From Mucilaginibacter flavidus (GTDB lineage: Bacteria > Bacteroidota > Bacteroidia > Sphingobacteriales > Sphingobacteriaceae): 64,000 bases of DNA. A program made the translations under genes and the position numbers. Under the pieces are notes generated by a model, which did no database searches, had not been told where the DNA came from, and saw only the letters and a program-made list of their open reading frames with translations. Every line of letters starts with the position of its first letter. Positions within the stretch are counted from its first letter, which is position 1. Shown in pieces: positions 48,985 through 58,700 of the stretch. Where the stretch lies: contig NZ_JAMXOE010000017.1 of assembly GCF_024055575.1 (NCBI RefSeq), positions 62,001 through 126,000 of the forward strand, in the 5' to 3' direction.

Positions 48985-49070
48985 GCCTCACCTAAATCCT
49001 CTCCAAAGGAGAGGACTTTAACTTCGCTCATTTTTTAGAACCCTCTCCTTTGGAGAGGGCAGGGTGAGGC
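48985..49070. repeat. 85-bp TIR element, copy 3 of 3, between lysC and lysA
   Basis: Best-preserved copy: GCCTCACC at one end, GGTGAGGC at the other and two inner palindromes of CCTCTCC/GGAGAGG type. Its last base is also the last base of the lysC stop codon (TAG read on the minus strand), so it sits exactly in the intercistronic gap and could form a strong hairpin in a lysC-lysA mRNA. Confidence 0.85.
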
Positions 49071-50380
49071 TAAAAAAGCCTGTTATGTAAACTTCTTAAT
49101 ATTTCTGTTTTATCGCCGGTACTTACCAGTAACGACATATTATGGTCACTGCCACCGTAGGATATCATCCTGATTGGGATGTGTTTTACGGCTTCCAGTA
49201 CGCGTGCGGCATAGCCATGTTTTTCGGCGCCAAAATCACCTACCACGCAAATAATGGTTTGATTTTTATCTATGTCGACCGAACCAAACTTCAGCAGTTC
49301 TTTGGTGATATCGTCAAGGTAAGTGGTATCATCGATAGTTAACGATACAGCCACTTCTGAAGTGGTAATCATGTCGATCGATGTTTTATACCGCTCAAAG
49401 ACCTCGAAAATACGCCGTAAAAAGCCGTGCGCCAGCAACATCCTGCTCGATTGTATTTTTATGGCGGTGATATCGTCTTTTGCTGCAATGGATTTAATGC
49501 CATCTTTTTCGCTGGCATCGGATATTAAAGTGCCTTGTGCGTCAGGCTCCATGGTATTCAACAGCCTAACCGGAATCTTGTATTTTTGCGCCGGGAAAAC
49601 ACTTTGCGGGTGCAATATCTTCGCACCGAAATAGGCAAGTTCCGCAGCTTCGTCGAATGACAATTGAGCAATGGGTTTAGTACCTTTTACAATCCGTGGA
49701 TCGTTGTTGTGCATACCGTCAATATCGGTCCAAATTTGCACCTCTTCGCTGCGGATGCCCGCCCCTATCAGCGACGCGGTATAATCGCTGCCACCACGGC
49801 GCAGGTTATCAATTTCACCAAAGCTGTTGCGGCAAATATAGCCCTGGGTAATAAACAGTTTGTTATCGGGGTGCTTATCCAACAATGGAGTAAGGTGAGA
49901 CGTGATATAATCGACGATAGGTTCACTATCCTCATCAGTCTTCATAAAGTCAAGCGCCGGCAACAAAACCGACGCAACACCAATTTCTTTAAGGTAAACG
50001 TGATATAAGGTTGTTGAAAGAAGTTCGCCCTGCGCCAGTATTATTTTCTGTTCAATATTGGTAAACAGGTCGTTCGCGAGGCCGCTTAATAACGCAAAAT
50101 GGTAGTCAACCACTTCACGGCCTTGTTGCAGATATTCAGGCTTGGCGAAAAGCTCTTTTATAAAATCTTCATATTTGTTTTTTAAAGCTGCGATAAGGCT
50201 GGCCGCCTTAGTCTTATCCCCTTCAAGATATGCGTTGCCAATCTCAACCAGGCTGTTGGTAGTACCGGATACTGCGGACAACACCACAATCTGCCGTTCA
50301 GCCGGATTGATAATATCCAGCAGCTTTTTCATTCTTTCGGGACTGCCAACAGATGTTCCGCCAAATTTTAAAACCTTCAT
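49070..50380 (-). CDS. lysC: Aspartate kinase
   Basis: A 436-residue monofunctional aspartate kinase that phosphorylates aspartate at the start of the lysine, threonine and methionine pathway. Motifs: KFGGTSVG (residues 4-11), SAVSGTTNSL, then RGGSDYTASLIGAGI, WTDIDGMHNNDPR and FGAKILHPQSVFPA; the C-terminal part (about 310-436) contains two ACT domains for feedback control (ITAIKIQSS, IICVVGDFG). No homoserine dehydrogenase is fused. The start at 50380 gives MKVLKFGG; the longer frame adds ten residues. The stop abuts an 85-bp repeat, after which lysA begins. Confidence 0.93.
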   Translation of the reverse strand: MKVLKFGGTSVGSPERMKKLLDIINPAERQIVVLSAVSGTTNSLVEIGNAYLEGDKTKAASLIAALKNKYEDFIKELFAKPEYLQQGREVVDYHFALLSGLANDLFTNIEQKIILAQGELLSTTLYHVYLKEIGVASVLLPALDFMKTDEDSEPIVDYITSHLTPLLDKHPDNKLFITQGYICRNSFGEIDNLRRGGSDYTASLIGAGIRSEEVQIWTDIDGMHNNDPRIVKGTKPIAQLSFDEAAELAYFGAKILHPQSVFPAQKYKIPVRLLNTMEPDAQGTLISDASEKDGIKSIAAKDDITAIKIQSSRMLLAHGFLRRIFEVFERYKTSIDMITTSEVAVSLTIDDTTYLDDITKELLKFGSVDIDKNQTIICVVGDFGAEKHGYAARVLEAVKHIPIRMISYGGSDHNMSLLVSTGDKTEILRSLHNRLF

Positions 50381-50542
50381 TTTTTGTTCCTCTTCATTCA
50401 AAACATGCAATATTTATTGCACTAATTTTGAGGCGCTAAAATTAGGATTTTAAACGGTTGATAGCTAATGATGGGCAAATAAAATTTGGAACAGATTGCC
50501 AAAGATTTATGACAACCAAAGAAAATATTGGGAATGGCCTAT

Positions 50543-51073
50543 TTATTTAGCTTTCGCGGCTTTTACCTTAACCGAACGAGCCGGTTCCGGGCTTCCGGAA
50601 CGCTTCCCATCAATAAACTTCTTCACCTTGCCCGAAAAAAGTAAAAAACAACCTATTGCTAGCATAACAGCACCGTTGGTTACGTAATATGTACGTGTAT
50701 TTAAACGGAATATACTGCCGGGCAACAAGAACACTTTTTGCAGCTGGCTCCAGCCTAAAAAGTCGTACAGTTTTAAAATATAAATCAGTACAAAAATAAA
50801 AACGGAGTTCAGCCAAAACCAATTGCGTTTCAATGAGATGCGCCACGATATGATATAAGCCACAATTGCTCCGACTAATGCCGCCTGCGCTACAATCTTC
50901 ATATCAAGATTAGTCCTCGGCACATCATTTATCCTTGCCTCTACCGGCAAAAAAATCAAAAAGTTAAAATCGTACAAATAGGCAAGGGTTTGAAATCCAA
51001 AGATGAATAGCCAAAATGCTATAAAATGGATTACCATCAATCTTACATTAATTTTTGAGCCAGAACTTTCCAT
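50543..51073 (-). CDS. Membrane protein of unknown function, 176 aa
   Basis: A 176-residue protein with four hydrophobic segments (about 12-30, 60-78, 86-103, 128-148), a loop YDFNFLIFLPVEARINDVPRT and a basic C-terminal tail (GKVKKFIDGKRSG, SVKVKAAKAK). I recognise no family. The start at 51073 begins MESSGSKINVR; the frame to 51127 adds 18 residues in a region upstream of the divergent fucosidase gene. It is an inner-membrane protein by topology. Confidence 0.7.
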   Translation of the reverse strand: MESSGSKINVRLMVIHFIAFWLFIFGFQTLAYLYDFNFLIFLPVEARINDVPRTNLDMKIVAQAALVGAIVAYIISWRISLKRNWFWLNSVFIFVLIYILKLYDFLGWSQLQKVFLLPGSIFRLNTRTYYVTNGAVMLAIGCFLLFSGKVKKFIDGKRSGSPEPARSVKVKAAKAK

Positions 51074-51180
51074 CGTTATAATTAGGTTTATGCAATAATA
51101 AGGGTTTGACGGGAAATTTATAACCAAAAATTATATTTATGCTATTACAAACCATTTTCGTAAATTTTATAGCTTTGAGC

Positions 51181-52584
51181 ATGAACAAAAAACTGACCAT
51201 TTGCCTGCTGATTTTTGCTTTTGCACATTTATCATCTTTATCAATCGCACAAAAAACTGCTACACCAACACCGCTTTCACAACTGCAACAACAATTTGTC
51301 GATTTGCGTTTCGGTATGTTCATCCATTTTAATATCCCAACCTATATGGACCAGGACTGGCCTGATCCAGATGCTTCACCAGCTATATTTAACCCAACAA
51401 AACTCAACTGCGACCAATGGGCCAAAGCCGCCAAATCGGCCAATATGAGCTATGGTTGCTTAACTACCAAACACCACAGCGGCTTTTGTATCTGGGATAC
51501 CAAAACAACCGACTACAACGTAATGAACAGCCCGCTTAAAAAAGATGTTGTTCGTGAATTTACAGATGCTTTCCGAAAAAACGGACTGAAAGTAATGCTG
51601 TATTATTCCATTTTGGATACACACCACCGCCTGCGCCCAAATATGATAACGCGTAAGCATATTGAAATGGTAAAGGCACAGATAACTGAGTTATTAAGCA
51701 ACTACGGCGAGGTATCTGCACTGATAATTGATGGATGGGACGCGCCATGGTCGCGCATAAGTTATGACGATATCCCATTTGAGGATATTTACAAATTGGT
51801 AAAATCGTTACAGCCAAATTGTGTGCTGATGGATTTAAACGGCGCCAAATACCCTGCAGAAGGATTGTACTACAGTGATATAAAAACTTTTGAAATGGGC
51901 GCCGGGCAGCGCGTATCGAAAGATGGCAATAACATGCCGGCGTTAGCTTGTTTGCCGATCCAAAAAGCATGGTTTTGGAAAAAAGCTTTTCCAACCGAAC
52001 CTGTTAAGGATGCTGCAAAGCTTGTGAATGAAACTTTAATCCCATTGAACAAGGTGGATTGCAATTTCATACTGAATGTTGCGCCAAACCGGGACGGTTT
52101 GTTTGATGACAATGCCTTAGCCGGACTGAAAGAGATTGGCAAATTGTGGCACAACGAAGGTGCCCTAAAGAAACTGCCAGAACTTGATGCCCCGATTATT
52201 TCGTCGAACATCGCCAAAAAACAACCATCAAGTTCAAGTTGGGCCGACGACAGCAATATTATGGACCAGGCAAATGACGATGACTTTACTACCTCATGGA
52301 TATCAAACCCCACAGTCGATAAGCCATGGTATGAAATTGATTTTACCAGCGACCGCGCCTTTAACACTATCAGCATTGCCGAAGAGAAAGCCAACATCAC
52401 CAAATATAAACTGGAATATTATGAAAACAGCACCTGGAAGCCATTGTTCGATGGCGAAAACGGCAAACGCGTAAAAATAAACCGCTTTAACCGGGTTTAC
52501 GGCAGCAAAGTGCGTATCTGGATAGAAAAATCGGACCACCAGGCTTCAATTGCCGAGTTTGGGGTTTATGACGAGCAAAGGTAG
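51181..52584 (+). CDS. Exported alpha-L-fucosidase, GH29
   Basis: A 467-residue exported GH29 enzyme. Signal peptide LTICLLIFAFAHLSSLSIAQ, catalytic domain with FVDLRFGMFIHFN, the substrate His pair in TTKHHSGFCIWD, and the nucleophile Asp about 184 in SALIIDGWDAPW. A C-terminal discoidin-like (F5/8 C) domain (about 365-467) includes SSSWADDSN and YKLEYYENSTWKPLF. It would remove alpha-L-fucose from glycans. The start at 51181 precedes the signal peptide; the longer frame to 51139 adds 14 unlikely residues. It stands between a membrane protein on the other strand and a three-helix membrane protein. Confidence 0.9.
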   Translation: MNKKLTICLLIFAFAHLSSLSIAQKTATPTPLSQLQQQFVDLRFGMFIHFNIPTYMDQDWPDPDASPAIFNPTKLNCDQWAKAAKSANMSYGCLTTKHHSGFCIWDTKTTDYNVMNSPLKKDVVREFTDAFRKNGLKVMLYYSILDTHHRLRPNMITRKHIEMVKAQITELLSNYGEVSALIIDGWDAPWSRISYDDIPFEDIYKLVKSLQPNCVLMDLNGAKYPAEGLYYSDIKTFEMGAGQRVSKDGNNMPALACLPIQKAWFWKKAFPTEPVKDAAKLVNETLIPLNKVDCNFILNVAPNRDGLFDDNALAGLKEIGKLWHNEGALKKLPELDAPIISSNIAKKQPSSSSWADDSNIMDQANDDDFTTSWISNPTVDKPWYEIDFTSDRAFNTISIAEEKANITKYKLEYYENSTWKPLFDGENGKRVKINRFNRVYGSKVRIWIEKSDHQASIAEFGVYDEQR

Positions 52585-52753
52585 GCTGGTAAGTGGGGAG
52601 TTTTTAGACCATGGCTTTGCACACAGTTAAAGTGTTGATTATCCCAATTATGGCAGGAATTTTGTTTTTAATTCGAATGGAAAGTCCCTGCTGGCTACCT
52701 GGTAGCAAACTAAGCCACCTACGGACGACAAGAAAACAAATTGACCTGTTTAT

Positions 52754-53344
52754 ATGACCGAAAAACCGAACAAAACAAGGGTGCTCAGCGCAGTAGTTTT
52801 TTGCAGCCTGTTTTTTATATTCACAATTTTCAATCATAACATCGACGTTTACTTTAACGGAATAAATTTCATCGCATGGACGGTATTTATGCTGATACTG
52901 TTCCTGGCAACAGTTGTGTTTTTTATAAAAAGCGTAAGGCGCAGCATCAAAAAAAGAAAGCAATCGACTTTAAGAACGCATTTACCTGCATTAATTTATA
53001 TCATAACATTTTTATTGTGTGCCATAATACCCGGTTCCCAATCGTTTGAAAGCGATGCGATTATAGTTGCCAGCTACCAGGGGAAACAAAATGAAACTAT
53101 TGCCAAGTTCAGGAGAAACCGCACCTTTGAAATAAACTCTAAGGCAGTTTTCGGATATAATAAGTGGTTTACCGGCATGTATTCGAAAAAAGGTGATACT
53201 TTGTTTTTGGCGTATGATAGATCGGCATCTCCCTGGGTCGGCAAAACCCTGCTTAAAAACAAGAACAAATTGATCACGCTCGATAAAACTAATGATACCA
53301 CGCGTCACTTCGTCCCGTTAAAAATCACCAAAGAAACAAAATAA
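52754..53344 (+). CDS. Membrane protein of unknown function, 196 aa
   Basis: A 196-residue protein with three hydrophobic segments (about 9-28, 37-58, 76-95) followed by a soluble strand-rich C-terminus (residues 100-196; IIVASYQGKQNETIAKFRRNRTFE, KWFTGMYSKKGDTLFLAYD) that may be outside the inner membrane. I recognise no family. It ends six bases before the convergent ICMT gene. Confidence 0.7.
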   Translation: MTEKPNKTRVLSAVVFCSLFFIFTIFNHNIDVYFNGINFIAWTVFMLILFLATVVFFIKSVRRSIKKRKQSTLRTHLPALIYIITFLLCAIIPGSQSFESDAIIVASYQGKQNETIAKFRRNRTFEINSKAVFGYNKWFTGMYSKKGDTLFLAYDRSASPWVGKTLLKNKNKLITLDKTNDTTRHFVPLKITKETK

Positions 53345-53349
53345 ACCGT

Positions 53350-53841
53350 CTATTGCGCCCAAACCTCGTTCTCAACGGTTATTCTTACACTCAGCATGGC
53401 AGCATTTAAAACAGTAAATACTATAGCTGTATAATAAAGGTGAAATACCAACGGGATAAATGCGATCTCGCAAGCCACCTCCATGTAATTAGGATGTTTT
53501 AAGAATTTATAGGGGCCGCGTTTAACAGGATAAACACCGGGAATACGGTAAATCTTCGTGTTCCAGTACTTACCTAGCGACGATAACGCCCAAAACTTAA
53601 AAAACAAAACCGCTAAAAATATTGCCAGAAAGATCCAACTGATTTCCGTACGGCCACGTAAATTATATTCCAAAATTATGGATACGATGAACAGCGTGTG
53701 CATAGCAATCATAAACGGGTAATGACTTTGCCCGTATTGAACAGCCCCCTGCGATAGCAGCCATTTCTCGTTCCGCCGGGCTATCAGCAGTTCAGACAAG
53801 CGTTGGAGTATCAGAAAAGATATGAAGATGGTGAAGTACAT
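53350..53841 (-). CDS. ICMT-family methyltransferase (isoprenylcysteine carboxyl methyltransferase-like)
   Basis: A 163-residue integral membrane methyltransferase. Four to five hydrophobic segments, and the SAM-binding C-terminal region with GVYPVKRGPYKFLKHPNYMEVACEIAFIPLVF (RGPYKFLKHPNYME is the ICMT/PEMT signature). The gene lies 87 bases downstream of the type III polyketide synthase on the same strand. ICMT-family proteins next to type III PKS genes methylate alkylpyrones or alkylresorcinols in BpsB/SrsB-type pairs, which suggests O-methylation of the PKS product here. Confidence 0.88.
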   Translation of the reverse strand: MYFTIFISFLILQRLSELLIARRNEKWLLSQGAVQYGQSHYPFMIAMHTLFIVSIILEYNLRGRTEISWIFLAIFLAVLFFKFWALSSLGKYWNTKIYRIPGVYPVKRGPYKFLKHPNYMEVACEIAFIPLVFHLYYTAIVFTVLNAAMLSVRITVENEVWAQ

Positions 53842-53850
53842 TTTTTGGTT

Positions 53851-53928
53851 GATTGGGTTGGATTGAGTTGATTAGGCTAATATGTGCAGCGTCTTTCGGA
53901 CTTCCAGACTTTACTGAATTTTCAGACT
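53851..53928. repeat. Word repeat: GATTGGGTTGGATTGAGTTG and TTCGGACTTCCAGAC phrases
   Basis: Two adjacent phrase sets (a GATTG/GGTTG set at about 53850-53880 and a CGGACTTCCAGACTTT set at about 53890-53930) fill the gap between the ICMT and PKS genes and reach the PKS stop codon at 53929-53931. Internal pairing is weak. Confidence 0.65.
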
Positions 53929-54981
53929 TCAACTCACTTTCAACAACACCATTTCGCTGGAAAAACCCGGCCCCATGGAAAGCATCAACCCATAACCTTC
54001 CTCAAATCCTTCCTGCATAAATTTCTCCAGTACATACAATACAGTAGCACTCGACATATTACCGTAGTTATTCATCACTTCGCGGGTAGTTTTTAAAAAG
54101 TCGCCCTCAATTCCTAATGTATCCTGGTAAGCATCAAGCACTTTTTTACCGCCCGGATGAAATATAAAATTGTTGATGTCCTCAATTTTTAAGTGATGTT
54201 TCGACAAAAATTCATCGATATCACCTTTTATGTGTTCATGGATAAATGCTGGTATATCTTTTGAAAACAATACCTTAAAACCGGTATCCTGGAAATCCCA
54301 GCCCATTACCTCCAATGAGTCGTAATACAATTTGCTGGACGATGCTACATAGGTTGCACAGCTGTTATTTCGGTGGTTATCCCCTTTGATAATACAAGCA
54401 GCTATTCCATCCGAAAAGAGGCTCGAACCAATAAAATTACTTTTACTATAATCGCTCTTGATAAGCGTCAAGGAACAAAGTTCGACAGCGACGAGCAGCA
54501 CAACCGCATCGGGATTTGCCTTTGCCACTGTATTTGCCTTTGCCATGCCCGATACACCCCCCCCACAACCAAGGCCCCACAATGGCGAACGGTTTACATG
54601 CGGATTGAGCCGCATTTTATTTATTATCATCCCATCCAGGCTCGGTGTGGCGAGGCCTGTGGTTGATACAAAAAGTATATCGGTAATGTCTTCTTTGCTG
54701 ATACCTGCTTTTGCTAAACAATCTTCGGTGGCCTGTACAGAATAATCAAGCGCAATTTGTATGTATTCGTTGTTTCTTTCCTGAAAAGTATTCGGTTTGG
54801 AGTAAAAACTAAGCGGTTTGCAAAAGTTGCGGTATTTTATTTCGGTATTGTCAAAAGCGAAAATTAACCGGTTGGCCTCGGGGAAATTCTTCGAAAACAT
54901 ATCAAGCGCCTGCTGTTTAACATCGTTTTGGTCGGTTTTATATGGTAAGTCGATTTTTGATACTGCTGCTATAAAGGGCAT
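53929..54981 (-). CDS. Type III polyketide synthase
   Basis: A 350-residue chalcone/stilbene-synthase-like enzyme. Catalytic triad visible: Cys139 in LWGLGCGGGVSGM, His275 in FIFHPGGKKVLDAY and Asn308 in NNYGNMSSATV. It would extend a starter acyl-CoA with malonyl-CoA to a pyrone or resorcinol. In bacteria the starter is often a long fatty acid. The ICMT-family gene downstream supports an alkylpyrone or phenolic-lipid product. The start at 54981 gives MPFIAAVSKIDLPY and a GATACGTATC palindrome lies at 55021-55030 upstream. The product is inferred. Confidence 0.92.
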   Translation of the reverse strand: MPFIAAVSKIDLPYKTDQNDVKQQALDMFSKNFPEANRLIFAFDNTEIKYRNFCKPLSFYSKPNTFQERNNEYIQIALDYSVQATEDCLAKAGISKEDITDILFVSTTGLATPSLDGMIINKMRLNPHVNRSPLWGLGCGGGVSGMAKANTVAKANPDAVVLLVAVELCSLTLIKSDYSKSNFIGSSLFSDGIAACIIKGDNHRNNSCATYVASSSKLYYDSLEVMGWDFQDTGFKVLFSKDIPAFIHEHIKGDIDEFLSKHHLKIEDINNFIFHPGGKKVLDAYQDTLGIEGDFLKTTREVMNNYGNMSSATVLYVLEKFMQEGFEEGYGLMLSMGPGFSSEMVLLKVS

Positions 54982-55088
54982 GATTGTTTGTGTAGATGGA
55001 TATTTTTATACTTATGTATAGATACGTATCCATTTGTATGCCAGTTGCCCAAAATGCAGAAAAATAAAAATTATTGCGTTATAATTAC

Positions 55089-55616
55089 TCACTTAATAAC
55101 ATACCCAATGGTAAAAGCCGCATAACTAAAATTAGCGGCCACAACGTTGTAACTACCCGTAAGGCGTACATGCCCTATCTCGAAACCGGCCCTGCACATA
55201 AAACCCAATTTGATAGCGCCATAGCCCGATGTGTAAAGACTGTTTCCGCTGTAATCTTCATAAATATAGTGCCTGGTATAAAGACCTGCGCCTAAACCTA
55301 TAAAGGGCTTGACTGTGCTTTTCGATAAATAGAAATCGCCCGTCAATATGGTGGAACCGAAAAACGAAAACAGTTCATCGTTTGATTGGGCCTGGTAACC
55401 CAAAAAGGCGCCTTCAAGTCTTAGCCCCACAACAAAGTTATCAGTTATATAATAATGAGGCTCAACTACAAACATAACACCCGATTTAACGCCAAAACCT
55501 TCCGTAGGAATGGCATACCCTGCGTCTATATCGGCTTTAACTGTACCCTCTAACTTTTGGGCTTGTGCCCATAACGCACAGCAACAAAGCAGTGCTAAAA
55601 AAAAGAACTTTTTCAT
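55089..55616 (-). CDS. Outer-membrane beta-barrel protein, 175 aa
   Basis: A 175-residue exported protein with signal peptide FFFLALLCCCALWAQA. The mature part is eight or so strands with aromatic/Gly alternation (GVMFVVEPHYYI, GLRLEGAFLGY, PFIGLGAGLYTRHYIYEDYS, RAGFEIGHVRLTGSYNVVAANFSYAAFTIGYVIK), an OmpA-like or opacity-like barrel without a C-terminal domain. It probably forms a small barrel in the outer membrane; function unknown. It stands alone, 107 bases upstream of the PKS gene. Confidence 0.8.
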   Translation of the reverse strand: MKKFFFLALLCCCALWAQAQKLEGTVKADIDAGYAIPTEGFGVKSGVMFVVEPHYYITDNFVVGLRLEGAFLGYQAQSNDELFSFFGSTILTGDFYLSKSTVKPFIGLGAGLYTRHYIYEDYSGNSLYTSGYGAIKLGFMCRAGFEIGHVRLTGSYNVVAANFSYAAFTIGYVIK

Positions 55617-55720
55617 GATTGGTTACGGCTGAAAATTGCAATTGCGTATAAAATTAATAAAATAGTTAAACTATTAACTATCAGACCATAAAATACTATT
55701 TAGCCTAACAGGCAATAAAA

Positions 55721-55750
55721 AACCCGCGAGGTTTAACAATCCCGCGGGTA
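55721..55750 (-). terminator. Rho-independent terminator of the DUF2723 gene
   Basis: On the minus strand TACCCGCGGGATT...CTCGCGGGTT folds through ACCCGCG/CGCGGGT and is followed by TTTTTTATT. It lies about 30 bases after the stop codon. Confidence 0.8.
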
Positions 55751-55776
55751 AAATATATTTCGACAATTATTGCCGG

Positions 55777-58700
55777 TTATTTTGCCAACACAGCAAACTT
55801 ATTTTCGTAATCCATCAATTGCGCCTTTATCTTTTCAGTCAATTCTGCTTCGCCATTATTCTTTGCCGTATCAGCCATCCCATTTAGTAATTGTACGCCA
55901 ATTTGAACCGTGCGCTGGTCCAGCCCGGCATTGTTGTCTTTTAATAATTGGTAATTATAATCCAGCTGATCGGTTATAAAATCATCAACGCTTTTAACGT
56001 ATTTTGTACCGAGGGCCTTATCACCAAGATTATATGCCGTTTCGCCCAGGAAAAACTTGTGGGCCGCAGTGTCAATATCCGGGTTAATATCAGGCATTTC
56101 CTTATCAAACTTATGAATGGTATTTAGCGCCAGATCACGGTGCCCATCTTTGATAAGGCCGATTGCAAGATCGTTAAATGTACGCTCAATGTTCAGGTAA
56201 AATTGCGTTAGTGCAACATCATCCAGGTATTTAGCCTTTTTATAGTTGCCGAACTTAAACTTGTTTACCACGTTGTCGTACATCACCAAACTATTAGTTT
56301 TTGAAAGCTGGCTGGCCGGGTCGCTGTTATCAGGTTTAAATGGTATTAAGTGATAAACAAACCCTTCTTTGTATAAATATGGCTGCAAACCGAACATATT
56401 CTCGGGCCCCATTGTAGTGGTAAAACAAATGGGGCGTTCCCAGTTGTTGTGGGCCATTATGTCGAGCATGGCCAGGTTATCCTTAGTTACATAGTTTCCC
56501 GAAAACTTCCACTCCATGGTATCGGCCAACTTGCCTTTTTGTTGTGCAGTTATTACGCCATTTTTAAGCACATCGGCAGCATTAACGGTTAATTTAAAAT
56601 TTTTGGTTGGCAGGTAGTTCATTACGTCCCCGCTTTGGAAAGTAATTTTGGCGCGACTATCATCTGAGGTGATGAAATCGAAAACCTCTTTAACCTCAAC
56701 CGACCCCGGTATTTTTGCATCATTAAAATAAATCACATCGCGCGTGCCAGCTTTATACTTTTCGTAAGGCAGTGTAACAGGCAACGGCGCCGATTGGTTC
56801 ATTTTCTTCTGCATCTGGTGTATATACCAGTCCCCGCTAAACAGGCTCATACAAACTATCCGCACATCGGGACGTATGCCTTCAACCTCCTGATCGTACC
56901 ATAACGAGTAGGTGTCATTATCGCCATAGGTAAACAGGATGGCGTTTTTAGGGCACGATATTAAATAGTTATAGGCCATGTCATGCGGAATGGTTTTGGT
57001 CGAGCGGTCGTGGCCGCCCCATTCTTTGAAAGCCAGCAAAACCGGCACAGCCAGCATACAGATGGCAAATGCCCCTATAGTTGCTACCCTTAAACTTACT
57101 TTTTTACGGGCAAACTCAATAAGGGCGATCACTCCCAGCCCAATCCATATGGCGAAGGCGTAAAATGAACCGACATACGAATAATCGCGTTCGCGGGGCT
57201 GCACTGCGTTTTGGTTAACATACAATACGATAGCTATCCCGGTGAAAAAGAAAAGTAGCGCAATTACAAGCGCATCGCGTTTGCTGCGTTTGAAGTGATA
57301 GGTCGCACCAAGCAGGCCCAGTATAAATGGCAGGGCATACAAAGGCGCATAGTCAGTGCCCTGCGTTATTGATTTGGGTAGATGTTTCCCGCTGTCAAAA
57401 ATACCGCTCGTCCAATTGCCGTTTACAGCCACCGAACTTTGCTGACCGTCGAACTGGTTGTATCTTCCTACAAAGTTCCACAGAAAATAGCGGAAGTACA
57501 TCTGGTAAATTTGCCAGCTGAACATCCATTTCAGGTTATTGCCAAAGGCAGGCGCCTGGCCTTCTCCCAGTTGCAGCCACTGCTTATAAAATTGTTGGTT
57601 TTGCGCAAAATATGGGTCCGATTCAGTACTCCACATCCGCGGTAAAATACTGGTATGATCATACACATAGTCAAGTTTTTTACCTGCGCTTTCATATTTA
57701 TTTTTCCCCTTTTGATAGACGTTGCCGCCTTCTTTTTCGTCGATAATTTTCGCGTCGAAATAGGGGCCGGTTAACAGTGGTGTCTCGCCGTACTGGATGC
57801 GGTTGAGATAGCTGTAAAGCGTAAAAGCGTTGTCTGGGTGCGAGTTATTTAAATCGGTATTTGCAGAGGCCCTTATGGGGATGTACACAAACGAGCTGTA
57901 CCCGAAGTAAATAAAAGCGATACATACCAGTGCCAGGTTTAACAACGGCTTTTTCTTACGGACGCTGTACCAAATCCCGCATGCAATTAGTGCTATTAGC
58001 AACAAACAAAATACTGCTGCCCCACTGCCAAATCCCATTCCCAGTGTATTTACAAAAAAGAAATCGGCCCAGGCGGCAAAGTAGACAGTGTAGCCGCGGA
58101 TACCAAATTGCACAAGACCCAGAATGACAATACTTATTAAAAATGCGACAATGCCACGCTTAATAGTGATATTGTTGTATCTGCGGAAATAATAAACCAT
58201 TGCAAGGGCCGGGATGGTTAACAGATTTAATAAATGGATGCCGATTGAAAGGCCAACTATGTAGGCGATGAGTACTATCCATTTATCAACACCATTTTCA
58301 TTGGCATTGGCGTCCCATTTTAATATAGCCCAAAATACAATTGCAGTACACAATGACGAGAGCGCAAATACGATGGTTTCCACCGCAGAAAACCAGAATG
58401 TATCGGTATAAGTAAATGCAAGCGCGCCCACAAGGCCCGCAGCCATAATCATGTACAATTGTGGTTTCCCGGTCTCCTCTTCCCTCTTTACCAAAAGCTT
58501 TTTGGCCAGTGCGGTTATCGTCCAAAATAAAAACATAATAGTTGCGCCGCTTGCCAGTGCCGACATGAGGTTGGTAAAATAAGGCACTTTTGCGTTGTTT
58601 CCGAATGACAACAATGAAAACGCCTTACCCAGCATAGCGAATAACGGGTAGCCCGGTTGGTGCGAAACCTGGAGCCGGTAAGCACATGAAATAAATTCGC

